This document shows, piece after piece, positions 1 to 10,659 of a DNA stretch of 64,000 nucleotides. Location of the stretch: positions 9,802,904-9,866,903 of the forward strand of contig NC_059283.1 in NCBI RefSeq assembly GCF_017591435.1. Reading direction: 5' to 3'. The notes under the pieces were generated by a model. It did not search any database and was not told the origin of the DNA. It saw only the letters and a program-made list of their open reading frames with translations. The position numbers were made by a program, and so were the translations under genes. The DNA is from Portunus trituberculatus. Taxonomy: Eukaryota > Arthropoda > Malacostraca > Decapoda > Portunidae. The first letter of the stretch is position 1. Every line of letters begins with the position of its first letter.

Positions 1-282
1 CCACGTACATTCCCTTGTCACATACAGATTCTTGTCACGTAGTCTCACCACGTATAATATCTAGTCACGTACAGGCCCTTGTCACGTACAGATTCTTGTT
101 ACGTACAGTCTTACCACGTACATTATCTGGTCACGTACAGATTCTTTTCACGTACAATCTCACCACCTATAATTTCTTGTCACGTACAGTCTCACCACGT
201 ACAGTATATGGTCACGTACAGATTCTTACCACGTACAGAATCTCACCACGTACAGTATGTAGTCACGTGCATGTCCTTGCCA
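1..282. repeat. minisatellite, ~20-bp CACGTAC-containing unit
   Basis: Degenerate tandem repeat running off the left edge of the window. Units alternate between 'gtcacgtacag' and 'ccacgtacag' cores separated by short variable spacers such as 'attcttgt' and 'tatatg'. The core ACGT motif recurs in nearly every unit and one unit near 263 makes a CACGTG palindrome. The frames open across it are products of the repeat, not a gene. Confidence 0.85.
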
Positions 283-842
283 GTTCAAAAGCATGGCCTA
301 GAAACGAAAAACATTATCGCTCTTCATTTAAATACCTTGATCAGAAAACTTACTTTTTTTTCCATTTTTTCCTTTTTTTCAGATTATATTTTTCCACATG
401 TTAATTACTTCATCCGATTTTCTCTTGACGCAAATATTTAACATTTTTTTTTTACCCGGAATTCAAACTGCAGTAAAGGTTTTAATAAATTTTCCGCGCT
501 TAGAAAATGGAAATAAAGCAAAATAATCAAAAGAGAATTAGTGATATATCAAACAAAAGTGAACGAAAGGTAATGTATCGTATAGCTGATTATTTTTTTT
601 TTTCATATTGTCACTTTCATATTGGTTAGCTTGTTAAGGTGTTCGATTTTTAGTATCATGTTTTTTTATGTATTTTTTCTCAGATATAGGAAGATTGTCA
701 TTTTTCTCACGTCCCTTCGTTTTCTATAAGTCCTTTTCAGCAGTTATTTACGTCTCTACATCCTACATTTTTCCTCATCCCTCTATAATGAATAAGGACT
801 AAAGTTTTCATTTTGAGACACTTCTTTCTGTAATCAAGCCAC
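283..842. other. AT-rich spacer, nothing recognised
   Basis: AT-rich DNA with several poly-T stretches. I see no open frame, RNA gene or repeat family here. Confidence 0.5.
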
Positions 843-844
843 AT

Positions 845-1135
845 TCATATTCACAGTAGCCACTTTAGGAGCTCTATTGACTGGTAAAAACATTTTTCGC
901 CTTTTGGTAATATTCATAGTCACAGCACATCTTAAGAGCTCTATTGACTAGTAAAAAACGATAAAATTAGTGTGTTCTCTTATTTTTTCGCCTTTTGGTA
1001 ATAATCATGTTGTTAGACTTTCATATGCTCACAGCAGCCATCTTAAGAGCTCTATTGACTAGTAAAAACGATAAAATTAGTGTGTTCTCTTATTTTTTAG
1101 CCTTTTGGCAATAATTATGGTGTTCTGAAAGTCTA
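845..1135. repeat. tandem repeat, three units of about 70-110 bp
   Basis: Three units share the block 'agctctattgactagtaaaa' followed by 'ccttttggtaat'. They start near 852, 921 and 1030. The first unit lacks the ~40-bp segment 'cgataaaattagtgtgttc' that is present in the other two, so the spacing is 69 and then 109 bp. Confidence 0.8.
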
Positions 1136-1189
1136 CTATAGCAGCTTTTGTTTTGATTTTATGCGTGGTTCTTTCCTTTTTGTTTTTTC

Positions 1190-1790
1190 ATGTCATTATT
1201 TATACAACAGTCGATGAAAAATAATCCAGGCTTCAGTTTGGTTTGGGAGAAAATAAGCAACGTTTTCTTTTATCATTCACATTCCATCATTTTCCTTTTT
1301 TTTCGCTTTCTTTTTATTTACATTTACACTCACTCCTCCACCAGTTCGACAGAAAGTAATCCAGTCTTCAGTTTGGTTAGGGAGAAAATAAGCAATATAT
1401 TTTTTATCATTCACGTTCCATCATTTCCCTTAATTTCCTCTCTCTCGCTTCCTTTTTATCATTATTTACATTTATATTCATTCCTCCACCAATTCCTTAA
1501 AATTAATCCAGTCTTCAGTTTAGTAAGGGACAAAATATGTAACATGTTTTCTTTTTTATCATTCACGTTCCATCATTTCCCTTTTTCTTCTCTCTCTCTC
1601 TTACTTTTTATCATTATTTTCATGTACATTCATTCCTTCACCAATTCCGTAAAAATTAATCTAGTCCTCAGTTTAGTAAGGGAGGAATAAGTAACATTTT
1701 TTTTTTATCATTCATGTTCCATCATTTGCCTTTTTCTTCTCTCTCTCTTCCTTTTTATCATTATTTATACTTCTATCTGACATTCCGTCG
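1190..1790. repeat. tandem array, ~135-153-bp monomer, four units
   Basis: Four diverged units carry 'aatccagtcttcagtttggt' followed by 'gggagaaaataagcaa' and a pyrimidine-rich tail 'tatcattcacgttccatcat'. Unit starts are near 1219, 1354, 1502 and 1655. One frame stays open across the units and gives a repeated NPVFSLVREKI-like peptide. I treat it as accidental because the rest of the translation is low-complexity. Confidence 0.85.
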
Positions 1791-2484
1791 TCTGTTTTGC
1801 GCGTCACCTTCCTGTCGCCGAGCTTGTCACCGCATGCCTCATTCATTTTTGTCTCGTCTTTATGATGGTTGATTTCCAGAGGGGCCGTTCTGTCCTCCAC
1901 TCCTTTTCTTCCCCTTCCCTCCCCCTCCCTCCTCCTCTTCTTCTTTTTCCACCCTTCCATGGCTTGTTACGTCATCATCACCTTTCCTTTCCGTTTCCTT
2001 ATGATTTTTTTTCCCTCCTTCATTTTTCTCGCTGAATATTTTCACCCGAGTAACTTAAATCACCTTATTTTTCGTTTTTCAATTTTTCGCAGCATATGAA
2101 AAGAAAAAAAAAATGAAAAGAGAAGATTTAGAAGAACTCACTTTTTCGTATTTATCATCGCGAAGTGAAATACGCTTTATATGTTCCTTTATTAATCCAG
2201 ACATCTTTCTTGGCGCGTCCTTTCTCCTTTACGCTCTCCCAGCAGCAATGTCAAGGAAGTGAGTCTGTCCTCTGAGCCTCCGTGTCAGGGTAGTGAGTGA
2301 ATGTGTGTGAGTCTCCCGCGTCCTTCATTACGCCACGTGCGGGGAAATACCCACCCAAAAATGCTTCAAATCTTAACCGCTGTCTTCCTTTAATAACACA
2401 AATCTTCTTCATAACTTTCTTGTCAATATCTAAAAAAGTATTGGTGTGTGAAGGGCAGAGCGAGGCGTGACTGAGGCATGAGAA

Positions 2485-2488
<4 letters not shown>
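1791..2488. other. spacer, no gene recognised
   Basis: Mixed pyrimidine-rich and unique-looking sequence. No convincing ORF, RNA or mobile element seen. Confidence 0.4.

Positions 2489-2548
<60 letters not shown>
2489..2548. repeat. (AG)n microsatellite
   Basis: Uninterrupted AG dinucleotide tract of about 60 bp. Shorter imperfect GA runs follow at 2574-2595. Confidence 0.97.
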
Positions 2549-2552
<4 letters not shown>

Positions 2553-2812
2553 ATATAATGACGATATGAAAGAGAAAAGAGAGAGAGAGAGAGGGAGGAA
2601 GACAGGCGCCACCAAATGGGGAAGAGTCGAAGCAGGGGAGTGAAGCGAGAGGAGGAAAAGAGAGGGAGAGTTTGAGGGGAGGGGGAGTGAGCGGAGGACT
2701 GCAGCAAGGTACCCTATCGATCCTGGCCGCACCCTCCCTTGCTCTCCCTTCCCCTCCCTTCCCCTCTTCCTGCCTCCTCTTCCCTCCCTCGTCACTCCTC
2801 CATACCCCGTCA

Positions 2813-2815
<3 letters not shown>

Positions 2816-2844
<29 letters not shown>
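2816..2844. repeat. (GT)n microsatellite
   Basis: Pure GT tract of 29 bp. Confidence 0.95.
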
Positions 2845-2848
<4 letters not shown>

Positions 2849-2929
2849 AGTGTCATGTATATACTTTTAACTCCTAAATGAAACTGCTTCGTTACATTCA
2901 AAGATTTACGTAGATTTTGCGTCAAGAAT

Positions 2930-2934
<5 letters not shown>

Positions 2935-2989
<55 letters not shown>
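2935..2989. repeat. (CT)n microsatellite
   Basis: Pure CT tract of 55 bp. Confidence 0.97.
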
Positions 2990-2992
<3 letters not shown>

Positions 2993-3121
2993 TCTGTCTT
3001 TAAGGACCATTTTTCGTCAGCTGGCGCGAACAAAGCAGCGAATGATATGCACACACACAACAACGACAATCCGAAAGAATACAAGACTTCTATTTTTATC
3101 CCTGTACGTCCCTATTTGTCG

Positions 3122-3371
<250 letters not shown>

Positions 3372-3466
3372 GCAACATGTCATTTTACGCCTTGAATTTC
3401 CCTGTGATGTTTCGTAACGTTCCGGTTCTCCTCTTCTTTTATCTGGAACTGGTGTTTTGAGGCCCC

Positions 3467-3468
<2 letters not shown>

Positions 3469-3521
<53 letters not shown>
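3469..3521. repeat. (GT)n microsatellite
   Basis: Pure TG/GT tract of 53 bp. Confidence 0.97.
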
Positions 3522-3522
<1 letters not shown>

Positions 3523-3599
3523 GGCGTAGTGTGTTGCATCGCGTGTGTTGCGTCACTGGTGCCACTGACCTCGAGAACAGATGTTGCTGTGATGTTTAT

Positions 3600-4140
3600 C
3601 TTTCGTGTTGGCGAGAGGAAGAGGAACAAAGTCGAGGAAGGAGAAGAAAATGACTTTATTATCGTTAGTATTTTTTTTTTTTTTATATGAGTCTCGTGTT
3701 ATATTCTGCTTGGAGGTTCGTAAGGTTGTAAGGGAAGAGGAAGAGGAGGAAGATGGAGGAAAGTGAAGGAAATGGCGTTATTATCAATGTTATTAATATT
3801 CTTGAGTGAGAGGAAATACTTGTTTGCCATATTCGGAGTGAGAGTTTGTAGGAAAATGAGAGGGAAGGAGGTCGAGGAAGATGAAGAAAATAGTGTTATT
3901 GGCCTCATTAGTCTCTTTTTTTTTCAATAGGAAATGCGTCTTACCATATTGAGACTGAGGGCTCGTAAGGATGAAGACAGAGAAGAAGGAGAAACGGAAA
4001 AATATCAACGAAAATTAAGAAAATGGCATTATCTTTATTATTAAAAGACAGTAAATGCGGGTTTGCCAATCTTGACCTAGAAATTCTTGATGATGGAAAG
4101 AAACGAAAGAATCAAGTGTTATTAGCCTTACTGAATAGAA
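3600..4140. repeat. tandem array, ~117-127-bp monomer, four to five units
   Basis: Diverged units contain 'tcgtaagg', a purine-rich segment (gaagaggaagatgaagaaaat) and 'ggcgttattatc'. Anchor positions are near 3719, 3846, 3963 and 4083. The purine-rich block of each unit creates minus-strand open frames that I do not consider coding. Confidence 0.75.
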
Positions 4141-4234
4141 TAATAGCATATAAATCACCTATTTTTATTTAATGCTTATTGTGAGTAACGTGTGTATGTG
4201 TGTGTTCCATGTATAACTACTCCCTTGTTTGGCT

Positions 4235-4600
4235 TTATTGTTCTTGATGGTGGTGGTGGTGGTGGTGGTGATGGTGGTGTAGATAGCGAGAGGCGCCAGA
4301 CATTGGTACATGGGTGTGGCTGTCTATTGCTGTTTTTTTTCCTGTATTGTCTTGTTAATGGTGGTGGTTCGCGGTGCTTATCTGTGATGGTGTAGTGGTG
4401 GTGGTGGTGGTTTGTGTGATGTGTTGTGTTTTGTTAGTTGGTGTTGTTTGTCATGTTGTCTGACTGTTTTTTTTTTTTTTTTTTCTATTTCGTGGTGTTT
4501 ATATTGTGTTAGTGTTGTGATGTGGTGTTTGGTGTTGTGATGTGCTATTGTGTAGTGGTGGTGGTGGTGGTGGTGGTGGTGGTTCATGTGATGTTGTCTT
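4235..4600. repeat. (GGT)n-rich region
   Basis: Several GGT/TGG tracts (about 4247-4280, 4395-4411, 4555-4583) embedded in 'tgtgatgtggtgttg'-like sequence that appears partly duplicated. Also contains a T tract near 4467-4485. Confidence 0.8.
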
Positions 4601-4659
4601 TGTTAGTGAGTCGTTATGGTGATGCATTTATCATTGTTATTATTTTTTTACAGTTGCTA

Positions 4660-4869
4660 TTAACCACTTCATTATCGAGACGCATTTTTACCATGACTGG
4701 GTGTGATTAGACGATTTTATTTGCATTAGGAAGGGTCTATGGAGGGCAGGAGATTAATGGCCAGAGTCTTCACTATTTTAATCCCGACATAATTTTCTGA
4801 AGCTGTATAAAATCATCAAATAGTAACCAGAATGAATATGGAAACGCATCCTGGTAGTGAAGGAGTTAA
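4660..4869 (+). mobile_element. TTAA-bounded MITE, copy 1
   Basis: One of ten copies of a ~212-bp non-coding element. TTAA is present at both edges. The internal signature is intact: 'gattagacgattttat', 'aagggtctatgga', 'attaatggccagagtctt', 'tgaagctgtataaaatca' and 'aatagtaaccagaatgaata'. The inverted termini match imperfectly here (taaccacttcattat against agtgaaggagttaa). Plus is arbitrarily the orientation with 'gattagacgatttta' first. TTAA at the edges suggests a piggyBac-type non-autonomous element (inference). Confidence 0.88.
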
Positions 4870-5327
4870 TGTAATGACGTTATATACCATTACTTAGTCA
4901 GATATCAACGTTTTCACTATTTTTTATATAACATTAATACAGTTATTTATCTAACTGCATATTGTCACCTTGCCAATCACTCAAGTTGACGTAGTGATGT
5001 AACATTGCCTTGTCCCTTTTTCCTTCAGCTGACCCTGTAATATATATCGATTTTTTGTCCCCATTTACACATTACCTGTATTGATTATTGGCGCTGTCAT
5101 TACGTAGAGATTGCAACAGTAGAGATGAAAGATAGTTTGCCTTGTGACGTGGCCTTTGGATTTGTATTACGTGTATTGTGTTTATATTTTGAAGGAGAAT
5201 AAACCACAAGATGAAAATATTATGAACTGAAGGGAGAAAATAATGGAAGTGGCTCTGTATACCTAATAGAATGGAACTCAAGGAATAAAAAGCTGATATG
5301 AATATGTAAATTTAATGCGGAAAGAAG

Positions 5328-5329
<2 letters not shown>
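4870..5329. other. AT-rich spacer, nothing recognised
   Basis: AT-rich unique-looking DNA. No gene or repeat family identified. Confidence 0.5.

Positions 5330-5391
<62 letters not shown>
5330..5391. repeat. (CT)n microsatellite
   Basis: Pure CT tract of about 61 bp. Confidence 0.97.
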
Positions 5392-5395
<4 letters not shown>

Positions 5396-5475
5396 CAAAC
5401 TCTCAATAGTAACGTTAATATCTTCTTTCATGATCTTTTTAATATATCTTTAAAAACTATCATTTCTATGGGCCG

Positions 5476-5665
<190 letters not shown>

Positions 5666-5946
5666 AGTTTGTAATCCATTATGCACTCCTGCGAGCTGGT
5701 AGGATAGCATAATAGGACGTTTGCCTCGAGTCTTGAACAGTGGAATGACTTGGAGCAGCTGAGAAGGCGCTCCATTCCAGCAATGATGAGGGAGTTACGA
5801 AGGGAAAGTGGAGTGAGTGAAAGAAAGGAAAGTGGTGTGCTGTTTCGAACGTACAAAGGGAGAGAGAAATTCATGGCCTGTTTTCTTCTTTTCTTGCGTC
5901 TCATTATATATGCTTGTTTAGATGGATGCTTTATTTATTTATTTTT

Positions 5947-5948
<2 letters not shown>

Positions 5949-6026
<78 letters not shown>
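5949..6026. repeat. (GT)n microsatellite
   Basis: Uninterrupted GT tract of 78 bp, followed by several hundred bases of purine-rich low-complexity sequence (to about 6480). Confidence 0.97.
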
Positions 6027-6027
<1 letters not shown>

Positions 6028-6519
6028 GGAAAGAGAAGCAAAGGAGGGAAGAGTTAAAAAACATAAAATAAAAAGGCAAAAAAAAAAAAAAACAAGGAAA
6101 AGTGGAACAGAAAGGGTCGATGGAGATCAGAGGAAAAAATTGGAGTAAAAGAACAAGGAAAGTGAAACAGGGAAAGAGGGGAAAGAGGACACAGTTAGAA
6201 AAAAATAATAAATGGATTAGAAAGGAGAAAAAAGAGGAAAAAATACGAAGGTGACAGGGAAGGTGAAATAAAGAAGGAAGTGGGAAGAAAATAATGGAAA
6301 TATGAGAGGAAAAAAAATGACATACCAAGATAATAAGAAAGATATCAAATGAATGAGAGAAGAGAGGGTAGAATTTTAGAGAAACAAAATGTATAGCAAG
6401 GAAATGAAGGAAATAGAGGAGGTCGGTAGGGAGGAAAGAGTAAGAATTAGAAAGCATGGAAAAACAGGAACAGAAGGAGGTTATCAGGCCATGGTGTAAT
6501 ATTTAATGAATGTAATATA

Positions 6520-7190
6520 ATGTGACTATCTCTCTCTCATTACTTTCTTCATTCAATAAATAACAATAGTATTTTAAAGTTATAGGTAAATTGACTTTTT
6601 CTTTTAATTTTTCCTCATTCAATAATTAACAACGATATCCTGATCTTTTTTATAAATGCCTTAATGAAGATAATATAATAAGAGTATTTCTGTCATCACT
6701 TTCTTCATTCAATAAATAACAATAGTATTTCAAAGTTATATGTAAAGTATTTGAGTAGGACAGCACAAATTGACTTTTTCTATTACATTTCTCCCCATTC
6801 AATAAATAACAACGATATTTTGAGCTTTTATGAATGATTTAATGGAAACAATACAGTGTGACTATTTGTATCTCATTTTCTTCGTTCAATAAATAATAAT
6901 AGCATTTTAAAGTTATAGGAACATAAGAATATAAGAAAAGAGGAAAGCTGCAAGAGGCCGCCAGTCCTATACGAGGCCGTCCCTGTGTGCTTAAGCTATC
7001 TAAACCCATCTATCTTCCCCATCCATGAACTTATCTAACCTTCTTTTAAAGCTTTTAAAGATAAGTTCATGGATGGGGAAGATAGATGGATTTATATATG
7101 TAAAGTATTTAAGTAGGAGAGCACAAATTGACTTTTCTCTTACATCTCTCCCCATTCAATAAATAACAATGATATCCTGAACTCTTATTA
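6520..7190. repeat. tandem array with 'cattcaataaataac' units, interrupted
   Basis: Units carry 'cattcaataaataacaat' at about 6550, 6616, 6706, 6796, 6883 and 7153. Two alternating unit types (one with 'agtattttaaagttata', one with 'gatatcctga') form a higher-order repeat of about 155-180 bp. The array is split by the insertion at 6918-7091, and the unit resumes with 'tatgtaaagtatttaagtagga' on the other side. Confidence 0.85.
6918..7091. mobile_element. ~174-bp insertion with long hairpin
   Basis: Interrupts a monomer of the surrounding array, so the edges can be read from intact units. It opens 'ggaacataagaatataag', carries 'aagctgcaagaggccgccag' and ends in a hairpin. The arms 7001-7036 and 7059-7094 are 36 bp and differ at one base; the loop is 22 bp. 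TTATA occurs at 6913-6917 and again at 7092-7096, a likely target duplication. The 'cataagaa...aggccgccag' start resembles a repeat I recall as common in decapods. No coding capacity. Confidence 0.75.
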
Positions 7191-7196
7191 AATGAT

Positions 7197-7589
7197 CGGA
7201 TTCAATTGTTAAGTCATTTCTACCTGAGAGTAATTTGAAACATTAAAAATTTGTCGCGTTCCATATTATTTTGTTGATTAACTTTTTTTTTTCTTTGACT
7301 CAGTAATTAAATCGCGGTACTTTTGACTTACTTAAGTGAAAAAACACCTCATTAGTGACATTTTTGCCTTTCTTTACTCTCTATTATTCTTATTTCTACT
7401 TAGCGCCACGAGTCTCTTGATTTATTTACGAGAAAAAAAAGCGTCATTATTATTTATTCTTTCATAGCATTCTTTCACTTAATTGTTTTCCAAGGAAGGC
7501 CAAGGACAGGCTGAGACGCGCCATTTATCAAGGTGTGTGTGGCGCGGACAGGTAAATAATAAATCGTGGTGAACTCCGACTCAATTATG
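7197..7589. other. AT-rich spacer, nothing recognised
   Basis: Unique-looking AT-rich DNA with no gene seen. Confidence 0.45.
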
Positions 7590-7596
7590 ACGTCAC

Positions 7597-7965
7597 GTGT
7601 TCTCATCAAGCGATACTGCCTCGTTTAGTCAATACCGCCGCACTGACGCCCGAATTCAGAAACGCCTTCCCCTCTCACAACGACTATTTTCCAAGGCCAC
7701 AGAGGCAGCCAGCCGGGTTTTCAATACAGTTTCTCCTTTTAATAAACTGGAAATCATACGAATCTATCACCAGAACTATAAAAATACTCCTAGAAATTTC
7801 AAGACAGTTTTCCTTTTAGTAACTGGAAATCGTACGAATCTATCACCAGAACTATAGAAAATACTCTTAGAAACACGAGTACCTTCAACTAGAGCCTTTG
7901 GAAAGCAGTGATGGTGAGAGAGATAAGCGTTTCCGATTACCGCCGCACTCACTGAGACCCGCCCC
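7597..7965. mobile_element. inverted-repeat element with internal 76-bp duplication
   Basis: The left arm (about 7627-7712) reads 'ataccgccgcactgacg', 'cagaaacgcc', 'ctctcacaacgactatttt', 'ccaaggccacagaggc'. The right arm (about 7880-7958) reads the complement in order: 'gagcctttggaaagcagtga', 'tggtgagagagataagcgtttc', 'gattaccgccgcactcac'. Between the arms a 76-bp unit beginning 'aactggaaatc.tacgaatc' is duplicated (7745 and 7821). Single-arm relatives lie at 28486-28550, 37690-37760 and 47325-47410. No transposase is visible, so this is a non-autonomous fold-back or TIR element. Confidence 0.72.
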
Positions 7966-8037
7966 GCTACAACAAAGGACGCACTCACTTCAACCTATGC
8001 ACACGCGACTCTTAGATTAAACCTGCTCTTATATTAT

Positions 8038-8644
<607 letters not shown>

Positions 8645-9020
8645 AAGTGTCGTTTCGCCTCTTGAGGAATGGATGTGAGACAGGCGCTCCTCTTTCTCTC
8701 ACTCTCTCTATCTCTCTCTCCCTCGCTCCGTAGAAGGGGAAGAAGAGGAAGTCCTTAATTTTTCTACCTTTAGGAGTGACGTGTGTCGTGGGGGAGAGGC
8801 AGGGTTCATTATCGTCAAAGGAGGGCAGTGATGGAGCTAAGGGGCGGGGCAGACGAGGGAAGTGATGGGGCCAAAGGTCAGGGCAGTGATGGGACAAGGA
8901 GCGGGGCGGGGCGGAGCGGAGCATGACAGAGGCAGAGGACTCGTGGCACCAGGAAGGACAGGAAGGAGTCCATGGCAACTACGAAGTTTTAGGATATGAG
9001 AGGAAACTTTTAGTGCCGTC

Positions 9021-9023
<3 letters not shown>

Positions 9024-9054
<31 letters not shown>
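9024..9054. repeat. (GA)n microsatellite
   Basis: GA tract of about 31 bp, followed at 9137-9170 by an imperfect GA/GAAA stretch. Confidence 0.95.
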
Positions 9055-9058
<4 letters not shown>

Positions 9059-9370
9059 CATGACAGTAGCAGGATTCAGCAACACGGATCAGGACTCCAT
9101 TTCAAGTTTCGACACACCCTCTTGCATCACATCCAGAGAGAGAAAGAGAGAGAGAAAGAGGGAAAGGGAGAGAGCTTCATTAGGGCGTCGTGGTGGTGGC
9201 GATAAGCTCGGTGCCGTATGGAGGATTGGTGGCGCGTCCCGCTGGCCAGGTGGTGAGGGAGCCTCGGCGGGCAGGAGGCAGCGGCAGTGTGGAGACTGAC
9301 GCTGCAGCTGACGTGAGGGTGCGCCGCGCAGGGCTGGCCGTGCACGGCGCGAAACAGAGAACAGCTATAA

Positions 9371-9394
9371 CAGCAGCAGCAACAGCAGCGGCAG

Positions 9395-9432
<38 letters not shown>
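9371..9432. repeat. (CAG)n trinucleotide tract
   Basis: Imperfect CAG run with a pure stretch of about twelve units (9397-9432) inside the CpG island. Read as protein it gives poly-Ala in one frame and poly-Ser or poly-Gln in others. I place it in the promoter/leader, not a coding region. Confidence 0.92.
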
Positions 9433-9434
<2 letters not shown>

Positions 9435-9719
9435 CATCCTCCCCTCCTCTCCTCACCCATCCTCCAGCCGCCTCCTGCGCCCCCAGCAACCCACGGCCCG
9501 CCTGGCCCCGCCCCACGCGCTGCTCCCCAACTCCCCGCCGGCCCAGCCACGAGCACACCACACCCGGCTCACTAGTCACCGCCACGCCACCCTCTCCACG
9601 CGGTGCCGCTACGCCGCAGCAGCAGCCCCGCCGCCACACCCCCGCGGCGTGCGTGGGCTCCCCCGCCCGCCCAGACCTGCAGGTGCCGACAGTGGAGGAG
9701 AGCACCTCGCCCGATCACC

Positions 9720-9785
9720 ATGTCTCTGGCTCCTCCAGCCCAGCCCGCCCCGCGCCGCTCCCTCGCCCTGACAAAGGAACTCTAG
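9720..9785 (+). other. upstream ORF candidate, 21 codons
   Basis: ATG in the strong context 'caccATGtct', encoding MSLAPPAQPAPRRS... and ending at a TAG. It has one of the best initiation contexts in the island. If the transcript starts upstream of it, this ORF would be expected to reduce initiation at the main start. Existence as a translated ORF is inference. Confidence 0.35.
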
Positions 9786-9833
9786 TCCTGCCGCCCGAGC
9801 CGCAGCGAGCAGCGACACTCCTCGGCGCCCGGG

Positions 9834-9887
9834 ATGGCGGAGCAAACGTTTGGCGGCGCGGTCAACACTTTAAAGAAGACTGCCTAG
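9834..9887 (+). other. upstream ORF candidate, 17 codons
   Basis: ATG in context 'cgggATGgcg', encoding MAEQTFGGAVNTLKKTA then TAG. It looks like a plausible protein start (acetylatable MAEQ) but closes after 17 codons with no splice donor before the stop. It may be a uORF or chance. Confidence 0.3.
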
Positions 9888-9892
9888 ACTCT

Positions 9893-10413
9893 TGACTGTC
9901 GTGTTGTTGTGTGGCTTTAGATGTTCCAGGACCACCTTTTGCTTACTCTCTTCGTGTCAGTGTCTCGGTGTTGAGTGTGCCGCTGGCAGGGTGTTGTCGT
10001 CAGCCTTAGTGTGCTGTCGTGTGGTCGTCCTGCGTCCCGGACAGCTGAGTCGCGGTCCGCCCCGCCACGCATTGACTGGCCACAGTTGTCACACAAATGT
10101 TTGCTTTATAATCCGTCTTAATATTGATTTTGTGCATAATAAGCCACGTACCTGACTCGCGCTTCATACGTCCACGCCTCAGCCTCCTTCCGGGACCCGC
10201 TGAGGAGGAATTTCTGCCTCAAGTAACCTCTGTCCACCCTCACTGTAACGTCCAGATTTAAACCCGACCGAGCTTCTCTCCGTCTGCCATTCGCGTCGGT
10301 CGCCTTCACTGCCGCTCTGCCTCCACCTGTGCACGGACAACACCTGTGGCGTAGCCGTACAAACTTTTACGCACAGACCTCTTCTTCTCCCTTACTGACT
10401 GTCGTCGATATAG
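9893..10413 (+). other. presumed 5' leader or proximal intron
   Basis: Moderately GC-rich sequence between the CpG-dense core and the exon. The exon's reading frame has a stop at 10411-10413 and is open from 10414 onward, with no in-frame ATG before 10630. Confidence 0.4.
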
Positions 10414-10659
10414 TGTAGGTGTTGCCCCTCCACTGCCCTACTGTTTCTGCATCGTCGCTATGGTGACTGTCAGCAAGTCGCGTCCACAACCAGCTACACA
10501 CACCTAGAGCGGCACGGCCTTCCTTCACGTCCCTCATCTCGCCCTAAACGCTCCTTCAGTCTCCTTTTATGTAGGCTGAGTCACTGTGGGGCAGAGGGCG
10601 GGGCGCGTGATGGTCGGTGCCCCTACTCGATGGGTCGTGTGGGTGCCTTGGTGGGGAGC

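Noticed and set aside
1190..1690. Repeat protein with four NPVFSLVREKI motifs
   Set aside because: Motifs follow the DNA tandem unit but the linkers are low-complexity and units differ by non-triplet lengths. There is no start context and no conservation evidence.
2251..3084. 277-codon minus-strand frame with a hydrophobic N-terminus
   Set aside because: Most of the length is RE/HT/SL dinucleotide translation. The signal-like start MYSFGLSLLCVCISFAALFA is followed only by repeat-derived sequence.
9190..9771. 193-codon plus-strand frame with poly-Ala in the CpG island
   Set aside because: GC-rich DNA lacks stop codons by composition. The minus strand is open over the same span, and no domain or good start is seen.
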